Shown: positions 8,349 through 17,367 of the stretch, in pieces
Numbering within the stretch: position 1 is the first letter of the stretch
Layout: each line of letters starts with the position of its first letter
Assembly (NCBI GenBank): GCA_023418315.1
Contig: JAEZZY010000056.1
Span: forward strand, 62,001-126,000
DNA: 64,000 nucleotides
Source: Bacteroidota bacterium
Lineage (GTDB): Bacteria; Bacteroidota; Bacteroidia; Chitinophagales; Chitinophagaceae
Direction: 5' to 3'
Notes under the pieces: generated by a model
What the model saw: the letters and a program-made list of their open reading frames with translations, nothing else
What the model was told of the DNA's origin: nothing
Database searches by the model: none
Translations under genes and position numbers: made by a program

Positions 8349-9335
8349 TTATTTCTTGTTTCCGCTCAGCGTTCCAGAATCTCCTTCATTATCGTTCCAT
8401 GTGCCGGTAACCTTATTTCCTGTAATCGTTGCTTTTACATTTACGACGTAGTCTTCTTCCGGAAAATATGCGTTGAACTTTATTGACCCTGTAGCTGTTA
8501 CAATACCTTTGACGGAGCCGCTTGCTTCTTCACCGGAGTAGGAGCCTTCAGCAACATTGTTTTTTATAATCATTGTCCACGAACCAATGCCCTCTCCATC
8601 CATAAAGGCTTGCCCTTCATACGAACCGTCATAATTATTAGATGTATTGTTGTTATCTTTTTTGCCGGTTATGTCCCCTGAGTTGCCGTCTGCATTCCAT
8701 GTACCGCTTACATTACCGCCGCTTATCTGTAAAGCAGCATTTACAATAGCGCCATTGTCATACACGATTTCTATGGAGGATGCGCCATTTGAATTTGCAT
8801 TGCCTATAATAAATGCCGTACCGGTCATATCGGTGAATGTGCCGGATATTTTATTCTGTATAATCACGAAATTCCAGTTGGCTGCGTTAGTGCCGTTCAG
8901 AGTTGCTATGCCGCTATAGCTGCCGTCAAGTTCATTGCTATTGTTGCCATCATCTTCTTTTTCTCCTTCAATGGTTCCGCTCTGTCCTTCCCCATTGCTC
9001 CATGTACCGGTTATTTTCCCATTTTGCACAACAGCATTGATAGTTACTTGGGTGCCTTCATCATCCTTAAAGGAAATATTCATCGCCCCCGATTCCGAAA
9101 CACTTCCCGATAAAGCGGATACTTCACCACCCTGCACATATTCTCCTGAAATATTTCCGTTGGTAATATTCATTTCCCAACTTCCCAATACCTGGTTATC
9201 TATAAAAGAATTGCCCTTATATTTTCCGTCGTATTTTGTTACGCCGGTACCTTCTCCCCCACTATCCGATTTGCTGCATGACAGCATAAACAAAGCACAA
9301 AACAGGCATACTAATAATGGTAAGGTTTTTTTCAT
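8349..9335 (-). CDS. Lipoprotein with three tandem 90-aa glycine-rich beta repeats
   Basis: A 328-aa predicted lipoprotein: signal MKKTLPLLVCLFCALFMLSC with lipid Cys20, a Gly/Ser linker, then three repeats at about 35-126, 136-226 and 235-328. Each begins YDGxYxGxA-like, continues with G-x-W and an I-x-x-N/G-x-x-x-G strand, and ends GTWxxxxGxSGxIxG. A fourth copy forms the first domain of the lipoprotein at 4154-4891. I cannot name the family. It is the first gene of the 9335-to-4154 run. A perfect -7 element (TAGTTTTG) lies 27 bases upstream, next to an 18-bp palindrome shared with the divergent sensor kinase, so it is a plausible target of that two-component system. Confidence 0.8.
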   Translation of the reverse strand: MKKTLPLLVCLFCALFMLSCSKSDSGGEGTGVTKYDGKYKGNSFIDNQVLGSWEMNITNGNISGEYVQGGEVSALSGSVSESGAMNISFKDDEGTQVTINAVVQNGKITGTWSNGEGQSGTIEGEKEDDGNNSNELDGSYSGIATLNGTNAANWNFVIIQNKISGTFTDMTGTAFIIGNANSNGASSIEIVYDNGAIVNAALQISGGNVSGTWNADGNSGDITGKKDNNNTSNNYDGSYEGQAFMDGEGIGSWTMIIKNNVAEGSYSGEEASGSVKGIVTATGSIKFNAYFPEEDYVVNVKATITGNKVTGTWNDNEGDSGTLSGNKK

Positions 9336-9361
9336 AATCGTTTAATTTTTTTGTTCGCAGG

Positions 9362-9369
9362 CAAAACTA
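9362..9369 (-). promoter_or_regulatory. Putative -7 promoter element of the repeat-lipoprotein operon
   Basis: On the minus strand this reads TAGTTTTG, an exact match to the Bacteroidota -7 consensus TAnnTTTG, 27 bases before the ATG at 9335. No TTG is found at the usual -33 distance. Instead the palindrome at 9393-9410 lies 23 bases upstream, which would suit an activator-dependent promoter. Confidence 0.45.
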
Positions 9370-9392
9370 ATTTCCACTCATCACGATACTAT

Positions 9393-9410
9393 ATACCTGA
9401 ATTCAGGTAT
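9393..9410. promoter_or_regulatory. Perfect 18-bp palindrome, candidate operator
   Basis: The sequence ATACCTGAATTCAGGTAT is identical to its own reverse complement. It lies between the divergent repeat-lipoprotein operon and the 7TM kinase/LuxR regulator operon, and overlaps or abuts both putative promoters. Two-fold symmetry suits a dimeric regulator; the NarL/LuxR-type regulator encoded at 11299-11916 is the obvious candidate. The function is inferred. Confidence 0.5.
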
Positions 9411-9415
9411 TTTTG
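9408..9415 (+). promoter_or_regulatory. Putative -7 promoter element of the 7TM kinase operon
   Basis: TATTTTTG matches TAnnTTTG exactly. It ends only 6 bases before the ATG at 9422, so the transcript would be leaderless or nearly so. The first three bases are part of the 18-bp palindrome, so a bound regulator would occlude this promoter (autoregulation, inferred). Confidence 0.4.
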
Positions 9416-9421
9416 AGCTTC

Positions 9422-11308
9422 ATGCTTTGGAAAGCCTTAATATGGATTACCGGTATTTGGTGGGGTTTCTGTTGCAATGTATTTGCGCAAAATGCCGCAC
9501 GACAACATGACTCCCAGTTTGTCTTTAAGGATGGCTATACTGCTGATCAGTACCTGTTCTTATCCTTTTGGATAGATACGACCGGCAAAGCTACGCCTGC
9601 CTCCGCCTATGACATGTATCAATCCGGAAGATTTCGTCCCGTAAAAAAACCCCTACTAAGCATAGGGCTCAACCCCCATCCTCTTTGGCTGGTTTTTGAT
9701 ACGAAATATACCGGTGACCGCTACAAAATATTCTGGTGGAATTTTTTTACCCATGCTGACTCGGTTTATATTTATGAAGAAGAGAAACAAGGGAAAAAAT
9801 GGCTTCTTAAAGACAGGCTTTCTTATCAAACCCATAGTAAAAAAAGAGAAGAGCCGCTCCGGTTTCTATCCTCCTTTATAGACTATATGCCCGGTCAGGA
9901 AAGAACCTTCCTGATAAAAGTTATTCACCGCCACACACCGCAAAATTTTATTACAGATTTCGGTAGCCCTAAAAACATTTTGCTATGGGAAAGAGATTTT
10001 TACTGGTCGGTAGGGGTATTTGTAGGATGTAGTCTTATGGTATTGACATACAGCATGCTGGTGGGAAGCTTTTCTCGAAAAAAAGTGTTTTTTACCTATG
10101 CGCTCTATTTACTTTCTGTCATTATACTTTGTCTGCAAGAAGAGTTGCTTTCCTCCCTTACTCCGCAATGGCTTTTCCCCATACTCTATCGCTTACCGGG
10201 GATTAATATGGCGGTCTTTTGCCTCATTCTTAATTTTCTTACCATCGCAGACATAACGAACATCAAAAATAAAAGACCTAAAATCTTTCGCCTGCTATCT
10301 ACGTTTATGAATGTGTCTCTTGTATGGACTATTATAGGCAGTCTTATTTACATGGCTTTTTTCCGGCAGATCATTGTAGGTACAGCAGTGTTCAATATAA
10401 TATGGTATTCCGGGTTAGCGCTGATTTTTTTATCCATGCTATGCACTACACTTGCAATCCTCATCATCGCAAAAAAGCGTACGTTTTACTGGAACATTCT
10501 CGCGGCAGCACTTATTTTGTATTTTAATCCGGGCGGTTACTTTTTGAATTACGAAGGTATTATCCCTTATTACCAGATTACCTACCCTAATTATTTTTAT
10601 TGGATACTTTTATTAGAATTTATTGTTTTGGGCGGCATTTTATCCTGGCAGTATAGCCAAAGCGTAAGACGACAAAAAGAATTATTGAATGAAAAAACAG
10701 TACTCGAAAAAACACTTTACCAAAGGGAATTAGAAGCCGAGAAAAAAGAAAGAGCGCAATTAGCACAAGACTTGCACGACGAACTGGCCGGAACCCTAAG
10801 CGCGGTGAAATTGTATATCAGCGATCATTACCGGCAAGATTATTACCTCCGCGAGACAATTGAAAAAGCCAATATAGATGTAAGAGCGTTTTTAGATAAA
10901 TTGTCCGACAAAAACATCTTAGAAAAAGGAATTTTTATCGCTTTATCCCATAGAATAAAATGGATGAACCGCATGAATAGGGTAGCTTTTGAATGGATAG
11001 CGCATGGACAGGAGCACCTGATTCCTAAAGAGGATTATGTAAACCTTTTTTGGATAGCCAATGAATTATTTTCCAATATTATTAAACACTCCCAGGCCCG
11101 GCAAGCCACTGTTCAACTTATGGTAGATGAAGACCAATACAACTTCATTGTAGAAGATGACGGTATCGGAATGCCTTTAAACGGGAAAGAGGGCATGGGT
11201 ATGGAAAACATCCGCAGAAGGCTGTCAAAATTAGGAAATGCAGAAATACATATTTCAACCAATAATAAAGGAACAACCATTATTATCACCAAACAATTAT
11301 GCTTATAA
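9422..11308 (+). CDS. 7TM (DISM-type) sensor histidine kinase, HisKA_3 family
   Basis: A 628-aa membrane sensor kinase. The ATG at 9422 is chosen over an in-frame TTG at 9413, which lies inside the promoter. After a signal-like N-terminus comes an extracytoplasmic beta domain (about residues 30-190, 7TMR-DISMED2-like). It is followed by roughly seven membrane helices (about 195-410), a coiled coil rich in E/K/R, and a HisKA_3 domain with phospho-acceptor His452 in LAQDLHDELAGTLSAVK. The HATPase_c domain shows NELFSNIIKHS, EDDGIGMP and GMGMENIRRR. The 3' end overlaps the response regulator gene by 10 bases, so the two proteins are very probably a cognate pair. The diverging neighbour is the repeat-lipoprotein operon, which may be its target. 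Confidence 0.9.
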   Translation: MLWKALIWITGIWWGFCCNVFAQNAARQHDSQFVFKDGYTADQYLFLSFWIDTTGKATPASAYDMYQSGRFRPVKKPLLSIGLNPHPLWLVFDTKYTGDRYKIFWWNFFTHADSVYIYEEEKQGKKWLLKDRLSYQTHSKKREEPLRFLSSFIDYMPGQERTFLIKVIHRHTPQNFITDFGSPKNILLWERDFYWSVGVFVGCSLMVLTYSMLVGSFSRKKVFFTYALYLLSVIILCLQEELLSSLTPQWLFPILYRLPGINMAVFCLILNFLTIADITNIKNKRPKIFRLLSTFMNVSLVWTIIGSLIYMAFFRQIIVGTAVFNIIWYSGLALIFLSMLCTTLAILIIAKKRTFYWNILAAALILYFNPGGYFLNYEGIIPYYQITYPNYFYWILLLEFIVLGGILSWQYSQSVRRQKELLNEKTVLEKTLYQRELEAEKKERAQLAQDLHDELAGTLSAVKLYISDHYRQDYYLRETIEKANIDVRAFLDKLSDKNILEKGIFIALSHRIKWMNRMNRVAFEWIAHGQEHLIPKEDYVNLFWIANELFSNIIKHSQARQATVQLMVDEDQYNFIVEDDGIGMPLNGKEGMGMENIRRRLSKLGNAEIHISTNNKGTTIIITKQLCL

Positions 11309-11916
11309 CTCGGATTGCCTGCATTGATGACCATCAGCTTTTTTTAGAAGGCTTAGCCAAAATACTTGGAAATCATAAAAGATTCTCTGTATCGGGTACC
11401 TATCCTAATGCCAAAGCATTCCTACGTACAGCTTACAACATGCCCGTGGATCTTGTTACTTCCGATATCGAAATGCCCGACCTCAATGGAATTGAATTAT
11501 GTAAAATTATCAAACAACGCACCCCGTCAGTGAAAGTATTGTTCATATCCATGTTTGAAACAGCAACCGTCATAGCACAAGCACAAGAAGCCGGAGCGGA
11601 CGGCTTTTTATCTAAAAACGCAACGGCAGATGAGGTAATGACTACGATTGATAAGATCATGAACGGCAATTCTTGCTTTCAAAACCCTATGCTACAAGAT
11701 AAAGTGGCTGAAATCGTTACTCCTTCTGCATTATTACTTACCAAAAGAGAAAAAGAAATTACGCTGCTTATTAAAGAAGCGCATACCTCTAAACAAATCG
11801 CCGATTTGCTGGATATTAGTGAATATACCGTTGAAACACACCGTAAAAATATCTTCCGCAAATTGAAACTGAAATCATTGCAGGAACTTATCAACTTTGC
11901 TCATCAACAATTATAA
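11299..11916 (+). CDS. NarL/LuxR-family response regulator
   Basis: A 205-aa response regulator. The receiver domain (1-120) has the acidic pair Asp10/Asp11, phospho-acceptor Asp56 in SDIEMPDLNG, and a conserved Lys in GFLSKNA. The C-terminal GerE/LuxR helix-turn-helix (about 145-205) shows LTKREKEITLLI, TSKQIADLLDISEYTVETHR and KLKLKSLQEL. It starts inside the end of the 7TM kinase gene (10-base overlap), implying translational coupling. It is probably phosphorylated by that kinase and acts as a DNA-binding dimer. The palindrome at 9393-9410 is a candidate site. Confidence 0.93.
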   Translation: MLITRIACIDDHQLFLEGLAKILGNHKRFSVSGTYPNAKAFLRTAYNMPVDLVTSDIEMPDLNGIELCKIIKQRTPSVKVLFISMFETATVIAQAQEAGADGFLSKNATADEVMTTIDKIMNGNSCFQNPMLQDKVAEIVTPSALLLTKREKEITLLIKEAHTSKQIADLLDISEYTVETHRKNIFRKLKLKSLQELINFAHQQL

Positions 11917-12046
11917 GGTTCCGCATATTTATACTGCGCATCGGGGAAATTTTCTCCTCTAAAACGCTCCTTGCCTTCCATCTTGTAGAAACATAGGCAA
12001 CCAAAAATTTCCCAAATCCCTAAGCCGGTAAAAAAAGAAAATAAGA

Positions 12047-12054
12047 TACATTCG
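12047..12054 (+). promoter_or_regulatory. Putative -7 element upstream of tex
   Basis: TACATTCG differs from TAnnTTTG at one position and lies 24 bases before the tex ATG. No clear -33 TTG is present. The other 130 bases between the response regulator stop and tex hold nothing recognisable. Confidence 0.3.
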
Positions 12055-12078
12055 CAGCCTTAAAATCTAAAAGTCATT

Positions 12079-14313
12079 ATGTTGGAATTTGCACCGGGTG
12101 TAGCAGCCAAGCTGGGTTTTTCGGAGAAATATGTACACGCCGTTTTGGAATTATTTAATGAAGGAGCCACGATTCCTTTTATCGCACGATACCGAAAAGA
12201 CCGCACCGGTGCTATGGATGAAGTGCAGATACAACAAGTACAAGATGAGGCTAAATTTCAGAAAGAGTTTTCAGAACGGAAGAGTTTTATAGAAAAAACA
12301 ATTTCGGAACAAGGGAAAATGACGGAAGATTTGCAGGAAAAGCTAAACGCCGCCCTCACCCTAAACGAGCTGGAAGACATTTATCTTCCTTACAAACCCA
12401 AACGGAAAACCAAAGCACAAACCGCAAGAGAAAATGGTCTGGAGCCGCTGGCGCATCTGTTGCTGGCACAAGAACCTATACATCCCGCCGACGAAGCACA
12501 TGCTTTCTTGAATGAAAAAATAACCACAGCGGAAGAAGCCCTGCAAGGCGCACGCGACATCATCTCGGAAATAGTGAATGAAGACGCCGAGTTACGTGCC
12601 AAAATACGAAAGCTATTTGAAGACACGGCAACCGTGCAAAGTAAAGTGCTGAGCGATAAAGAAACCGAAGGCATTAAGTACAAAGATTATTTCGACTTCT
12701 CGGAGCCGGTATCGAAAATTCCATCGCACCGGATGCTGGCAATTATGCGGGGCTTTATGGAAGGGGTGTTACGGATGAGTATTTCACCAAATGAGGAAGA
12801 TGCTTTGGCAAAAATCGAAAAGCAATTTATAAAAGCAAATAACGAAGCGGCAGATCATGTGAAGAAAGCGATTAAAGATGCTTATCGCCGCTTACTGCAA
12901 CCAAGTTTAGAAAGTGAATTTCGCATGGCGCTGAAAACAAAAGCCGATGAAGAAGCCATTCATGTATTTGCCGAAAACCTTCGTCAGTTGCTGCTTTCCT
13001 CACCTCTTGGCGGCAAGCGCACTTTGGCTATAGACCCCGGCTATCGTACGGGTTGCAAGGTGGTTTGCTTAGATGAAAAAGGTGAATTGAAAAAAACAGA
13101 CCTTATCTATATTCATGAAAAAAATCACAAACTCACGGATGCGGAACATAAAATCCGCTCGTTGGTGCAGGAATATAAAACGGAAGCCATTGCCGTAGGC
13201 GACGGCACGGCAGGCCGGGAAACGGAGCAATTCATCAAGAAACTGCAACTGAACCTCCCTGTATTTTTGGTAAATGAAGATGGCGCGTCGGTGTATTCCG
13301 CATCGGAAACGGCACGGGAAGAATTTCCCGATCAGGATGTAACGGTGCGTGGTGCGGTGAGCATCGGTCGCCGGTTGATGGACCCTCTTGCGGAGCTGGT
13401 GAAGATAGACCCCAAAAGCATTGGCGTAGGGCAATATCAGCACGATGTGAATCAGGTGCGGCTGAAAGAACGCCTTGACCAAACCGTAGTGAGCTGCGTG
13501 AATGCAGTAGGAGTGAACCTGAATACGGCAAGTAAACATTTGCTCAGTTATGTAAGCGGCATAGGCCCTTCCATAGCAGAGAATATCGTCAAATACCGCA
13601 GCGAAATCGGGGGTTTTAAAAACCGTAAGCAACTGCTGGATGTGCCGCGTCTGGGCAATAAAGCATTTGAGCAATGCGCCGGCTTTCTTCGAGTAAAGAA
13701 TGGCGATAATCCGCTTGACGCAAGCGCCGTGCATCCCGAAGCCTATAATGTGGTGGTGCAAATGGCAAAAGATCTTGGAGTGGATGTGGCAGCGCTTATA
13801 GGCAATGAGCCCCTTACCAAAGACATTCCCGCTAAAAAATATGTAACGGAAACCGTTGGTGCGCATACGATAGAAGATATTTTAAAAGAATTGAAAAAGC
13901 CCGGTCTTGACCCGCGCAGCGAAGTGCAGGCGTTTGAATTTGCCCATATTTACAGCATAGAAGACGTGCAAATAGGCATGATTGTTCCGGGTGTGGTAAC
14001 GAATATCACACGCTTTGGCGCTTTTGTGGATATAGGAGTAAAGCAAGACGGGCTTGTGCATGTTTCTGAAATTTCGCATACCTATATCACCGACCCCAAT
14101 GAAGCGTTAAAGCTCAACCAAAAGGTGCAGGTGAAAGTGCTGGAAGTGGATATGCCGCGCAAGCGCATTGCCTTATCCATCAAGCAAACGATGGAAGCGC
14201 CTGCCCGCAAACAAGGAAGTAAAAACGACCGCCGCGAGCCACGCAAAGAAGCTGCAACGACTAACAATATGAGCGATGCGCTGAGTATGCTGAAGAAGAA
14301 GTTTGGGAAGTAA
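12079..14313 (+). CDS. tex: Tex-family RNA-binding transcription accessory protein
   Basis: A 744-aa protein, full length for Tex. Order: Tex N-terminal helical domain (with FNEGATIPFIARYRKDRTGAMDE, here given only as the core FIARYRKDRTG), a YqgF/RuvX-like RNase H fold (LAIDPGYRTGCKVVCLD), helix-hairpin-helix motifs (VSGIGPSIAENIVKYR and LLDVPRLGNKAFEQC), and a C-terminal S1 RNA-binding domain (about 645-715, IVPGVVTNITRFGAFVDIG) with a basic tail. Tex binds nucleic acid and is linked to transcription and RNA turnover; it interacts with the transcription elongation complex. It stands alone and converges on the respiratory operon across a strong bidirectional terminator. Confidence 0.96.
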   Translation: MLEFAPGVAAKLGFSEKYVHAVLELFNEGATIPFIARYRKDRTGAMDEVQIQQVQDEAKFQKEFSERKSFIEKTISEQGKMTEDLQEKLNAALTLNELEDIYLPYKPKRKTKAQTARENGLEPLAHLLLAQEPIHPADEAHAFLNEKITTAEEALQGARDIISEIVNEDAELRAKIRKLFEDTATVQSKVLSDKETEGIKYKDYFDFSEPVSKIPSHRMLAIMRGFMEGVLRMSISPNEEDALAKIEKQFIKANNEAADHVKKAIKDAYRRLLQPSLESEFRMALKTKADEEAIHVFAENLRQLLLSSPLGGKRTLAIDPGYRTGCKVVCLDEKGELKKTDLIYIHEKNHKLTDAEHKIRSLVQEYKTEAIAVGDGTAGRETEQFIKKLQLNLPVFLVNEDGASVYSASETAREEFPDQDVTVRGAVSIGRRLMDPLAELVKIDPKSIGVGQYQHDVNQVRLKERLDQTVVSCVNAVGVNLNTASKHLLSYVSGIGPSIAENIVKYRSEIGGFKNRKQLLDVPRLGNKAFEQCAGFLRVKNGDNPLDASAVHPEAYNVVVQMAKDLGVDVAALIGNEPLTKDIPAKKYVTETVGAHTIEDILKELKKPGLDPRSEVQAFEFAHIYSIEDVQIGMIVPGVVTNITRFGAFVDIGVKQDGLVHVSEISHTYITDPNEALKLNQKVQVKVLEVDMPRKRIALSIKQTMEAPARKQGSKNDRREPRKEAATTNNMSDALSMLKKKFGK

Positions 14314-14330
14314 ATGCCTATAAGAGAATG

Positions 14331-14379
14331 ATAGAAAAGACAAAGCCGCAACAATTCATTGCGGCTTTGTCTTTTCTAT
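14331..14379. terminator. Bidirectional intrinsic terminator between tex and coxA
   Basis: A perfect 21-bp inverted repeat (14331-14351 with 14359-14379) encloses a 7-base loop. The core is GACAAAGCCGCAA paired with TTGCGGCTTTGTC, flanked by A-rich and T-rich ends, so each strand gives a hairpin with a U-rich 3' side. It lies between two converging operons and would stop both. Confidence 0.85.
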
Positions 14380-14391
14380 TTTAAGAAGGAA

Positions 14392-16209
14392 TTAATGCGA
14401 TTCTTCCCCTGCCCTTAACGGAACGGTTTGCGGGATAAAATCTCCCCCGTTTCCGTCATCTTTATAATCATAAGACCAGCGGTGTACTTCCGGTATTGCA
14501 CCAGGCCAGTTGCCGTGTCCGGGATTAATAGGCGTAGTCCATTCAAGCGTTGTAGAACCCCACGGGTTCGTAGTAGTGAGCTTGCGACCGCGGAAAATGC
14601 TGACAAAGAAATTTATTACAAATAGCAACTGCGTAAAGAATACAACGATTACTACGATGCTGATAAATTGATTCAGTCCGTCAAATTGCTTAAAGGATTC
14701 CCAAGAGCTATAGTCATAATAGCGGCGTGGCATACCTGCAATACCTTCATAGTGCATAGGCCAGAAGATCAGGTAAGCGCCTGCGAAGGTGATAAAGAAA
14801 TGGAAATACGCCAGCGTATTGTTCATATACCGTCCAAACATTTTGGGGAACCAGTGGTAAATACCTGCAAACATTCCGAAGAAGGCGGATACGCCCATTA
14901 CTATATGGAAGTGTGCAATAACAAAATAGGTATCATGCAAGTGAATATCCAAAGCAGAGTTTCCCAAGAAGATGCCGGTAAGACCGCCGGAGATGAATAA
15001 GGATACAAAACCCAATGCGAACAGCATAGGGGGGTTGAAGCGTATGTTACCTCTCCAGATTGTAGTCAGCCAGTTAAACACTTTTACGGCAGACGGTACG
15101 GCAATCAGCAAGGTGAGCAACACGAATATAGACCCTAAGAACGGACTCATACCGGTAACGAACATGTGGTGCGCCCATACTAAAAAGGCTAACACGGTGA
15201 TGCCTATAAGGGATATGATCATGGCGAAATAACCAAAGATTGGTTTGCGGCTGTGGCAAGCCAAAACTTCAGAAGCCATACCCATACCGGGCAACATAAT
15301 GATATATACTTCCGGATGGCCTAAGAACCAGAATAAGTGTTGATACAAGATAGCCGATCCGCCGATATGCGGCAATGCTTTACCACCGATAAATATTTCA
15401 GAAAGATAGAAAGAAGTACCGAAATTTCTGTCGAAAATCAACAATACAAAACCGGAAAGCAATACAGGGAAAGACAACACGCCTAATATAGCCGTAAATA
15501 ACAACGCCCAGATGGTGAGCGGCATACGCGTCATGCTCATGCCTTTGGTACGCATGTTAAGAATGGTGGAAATATAGTTCAAGCCTCCTAAGAGAGAAGA
15601 AATTACAAACAAAGCCATGCTAATCAGCCACAAATCCATACCCACGCCGGAGCCTATGGAAGCTTCTTTCAGGGCGCTTAAAGGAGGATAAGTGGTCCAA
15701 CCGCCGGAGGCAGGTCCGGTTTGTACAAACAAGGAAGTAAACATCAGCACACTGGCGGCAAAGAAAAACCAATACGACAGCATGTTCATAAAAGGAGATG
15801 CCATATCGCGAGCGCCTATCTGCAAAGGAATGAGCAGGTTCGCAAACGTACCGCTCAAGCCGGCAGTCAATACAAAAAAGACCAAGATAGTACCGTGCAT
15901 CGTAACGAGTGCATAATAAAACTCGGGGCTAAGTTTTCCACCTCTTGCCCATTCACCTAAGAATTTCTCCATTATAGGGAAGGTTTCATTAGGAAATCCT
16001 AATTGCAAGCGGAAGAAAACAGAGAACAGAGCACCTATGATCGCCCAGATAATTCCGGTAATCAAAAACTGTTTCGCTATGATCTTATGATCCTGGCTAA
16101 AGATATATTTGGTAATAAAATGTTGCTCGTGATGTTCATGATGATGCGCATCGCTCTCAGCATGTCCGTGCGCCACATTTGGTCCGTCTAATATAATTTT
16201 TTCGCTCAT
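14392..16209 (-). CDS. ctaD: Cytochrome c oxidase subunit I (A-type heme-copper oxidase)
   Basis: A 605-aa, 12-13-helix integral membrane protein that reduces oxygen and pumps protons. Visible ligands are His105 (heme a, TMHGT), His298 with Tyr302 (CuB and the cross-linked Tyr in GHPEVY), His347/His348 (CuB, AHHMF), and His433/His435 (hemes a3 and a, AHFHIV). Glu300 in GHPEV marks the A1-type proton path. The N-terminus carries a His-rich stretch (about residues 14-30) before the first helix. It is the last gene of the actABCDEF-coxBA run, 33 bases after coxB. Subunit III is not downstream. Confidence 0.96.
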   Translation of the reverse strand: MSEKIILDGPNVAHGHAESDAHHHEHHEQHFITKYIFSQDHKIIAKQFLITGIIWAIIGALFSVFFRLQLGFPNETFPIMEKFLGEWARGGKLSPEFYYALVTMHGTILVFFVLTAGLSGTFANLLIPLQIGARDMASPFMNMLSYWFFFAASVLMFTSLFVQTGPASGGWTTYPPLSALKEASIGSGVGMDLWLISMALFVISSLLGGLNYISTILNMRTKGMSMTRMPLTIWALLFTAILGVLSFPVLLSGFVLLIFDRNFGTSFYLSEIFIGGKALPHIGGSAILYQHLFWFLGHPEVYIIMLPGMGMASEVLACHSRKPIFGYFAMIISLIGITVLAFLVWAHHMFVTGMSPFLGSIFVLLTLLIAVPSAVKVFNWLTTIWRGNIRFNPPMLFALGFVSLFISGGLTGIFLGNSALDIHLHDTYFVIAHFHIVMGVSAFFGMFAGIYHWFPKMFGRYMNNTLAYFHFFITFAGAYLIFWPMHYEGIAGMPRRYYDYSSWESFKQFDGLNQFISIVVIVVFFTQLLFVINFFVSIFRGRKLTTTNPWGSTTLEWTTPINPGHGNWPGAIPEVHRWSYDYKDDGNGGDFIPQTVPLRAGEESH

Positions 16210-16242
16210 TGTTATATATACTTTATTTATGAAGCCACAAAA

Positions 16243-17304
16243 TTATTTTGCGGGCATATTCATAGTTATTGCTTTAGTAGTAGTATCGCTTGCGGGAGCT
16301 ACGGTAGAATCCGTAGCTGGGGTAGCAGCGGGATGTTGCAACGCATAGTATGATTTTTGCTTCGCAAGCCATATTTTATATTCCGCTTCTGTTTCTACGA
16401 TAATGGTTCCTCTCATAGAATAGTGTCCGTTACCACACATCTGATCACAAGATATTTCATAAACAAAATCAGGATTTCCTGTTATCTTCTGCATTTCCCG
16501 GGTAGTGTATAGGGGAGTGAACCACATCGTAGTAACAATACCGGGTACGGCATCCATTTTCAACCGGAAATGCGGTAAGCCTACATCGTGTATCACATCG
16601 CGCGATCCGATAATTAATTTTACAGGTTTTCCTTTTACAAGGTGCAATTCGCCGTTTTCGGCAATCACATCATCATTGTTTGCTTTATCGTTCCAGTCAA
16701 GCCCCAATACATTGTTTGCATCATCAATCTTTCTGAAATCTCTTTTACCCAGCACGCCGTCTGCACCCGGGTAGCGTATCAACCAGTTAAATTGCTTCCC
16801 TACTACTTCCACCACTTGGGCATTAGCAGGTGCATCCGAGGTGATGTGAAACCAGTTGCGTAAACCCACAGCTACCAGAGAAGCCATAGCGATGGCGGGT
16901 ATGGTAGTCCATATCAGCTCCAGTTTGTTGTTGTGTGCGTAATAAAAAGAAGTGCGCTTTTCAGTAGATTGGTACTTAAACGCGAACCAGAAAAGAAGGG
17001 TTTGGGTAACGAAAAACACGATACCGGTAACGATGATGGTTACCATCAGCATCGAGTCGTATTTCTCCCCATGTTCCGAGGCTGCCACCGGAAGCATTTT
17101 ATCCATCATGGCTTCATGGCAAACCCAGATGCCCCACATGCCCAGCAAGAAGAATGCGACGAGCAACCATGCCATCAATCTGTTCACTTGCTTCCTTACA
17201 ATATCTTCTCCACGGAGAATGGTAGCATACTCACTTGCTTTTGCGATTTGGTATATAATGATAAATACCAGCGATATGATTACTATTGTGATAAATCCCG
17301 ACAT
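16243..17304 (-). CDS. ctaC: Cytochrome c oxidase subunit II (CuA)
   Basis: A 353-aa membrane-anchored subunit that takes electrons from cytochrome c or complex III into CuA. The hydrophobic N-terminal part has three to four helices (about 4-21, 43-62, 84-111, 130-148), more than the usual two. The cupredoxin domain carries the CuA ligands His239, Cys286, Cys290, His294 and Met297 (DVIHDVGLP and SCDQMCGNGHYSM). There is no fused cytochrome c domain, so this is an aa3-type rather than caa3-type subunit. The tail is Ala/Thr/Pro-rich. It lies between actF and subunit I in one operon, consistent with an ACIII-oxidase supercomplex. Confidence 0.95.
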   Translation of the reverse strand: MSGFITIVIISLVFIIIYQIAKASEYATILRGEDIVRKQVNRLMAWLLVAFFLLGMWGIWVCHEAMMDKMLPVAASEHGEKYDSMLMVTIIVTGIVFFVTQTLLFWFAFKYQSTEKRTSFYYAHNNKLELIWTTIPAIAMASLVAVGLRNWFHITSDAPANAQVVEVVGKQFNWLIRYPGADGVLGKRDFRKIDDANNVLGLDWNDKANNDDVIAENGELHLVKGKPVKLIIGSRDVIHDVGLPHFRLKMDAVPGIVTTMWFTPLYTTREMQKITGNPDFVYEISCDQMCGNGHYSMRGTIIVETEAEYKIWLAKQKSYYALQHPAATPATDSTVAPASDTTTKAITMNMPAK

Positions 17305-17367
17305 GGTCAGTTATTCTTGTATTTTACTTTTAATTTTAATATTCTCAAATCTTCCTAAAATCACTTT

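Noticed and set aside
13069..13866. A 265-codon minus-strand frame inside tex
   Set aside because: It lies fully opposite conserved YqgF and HhH motifs of tex and shows shadow-type composition.
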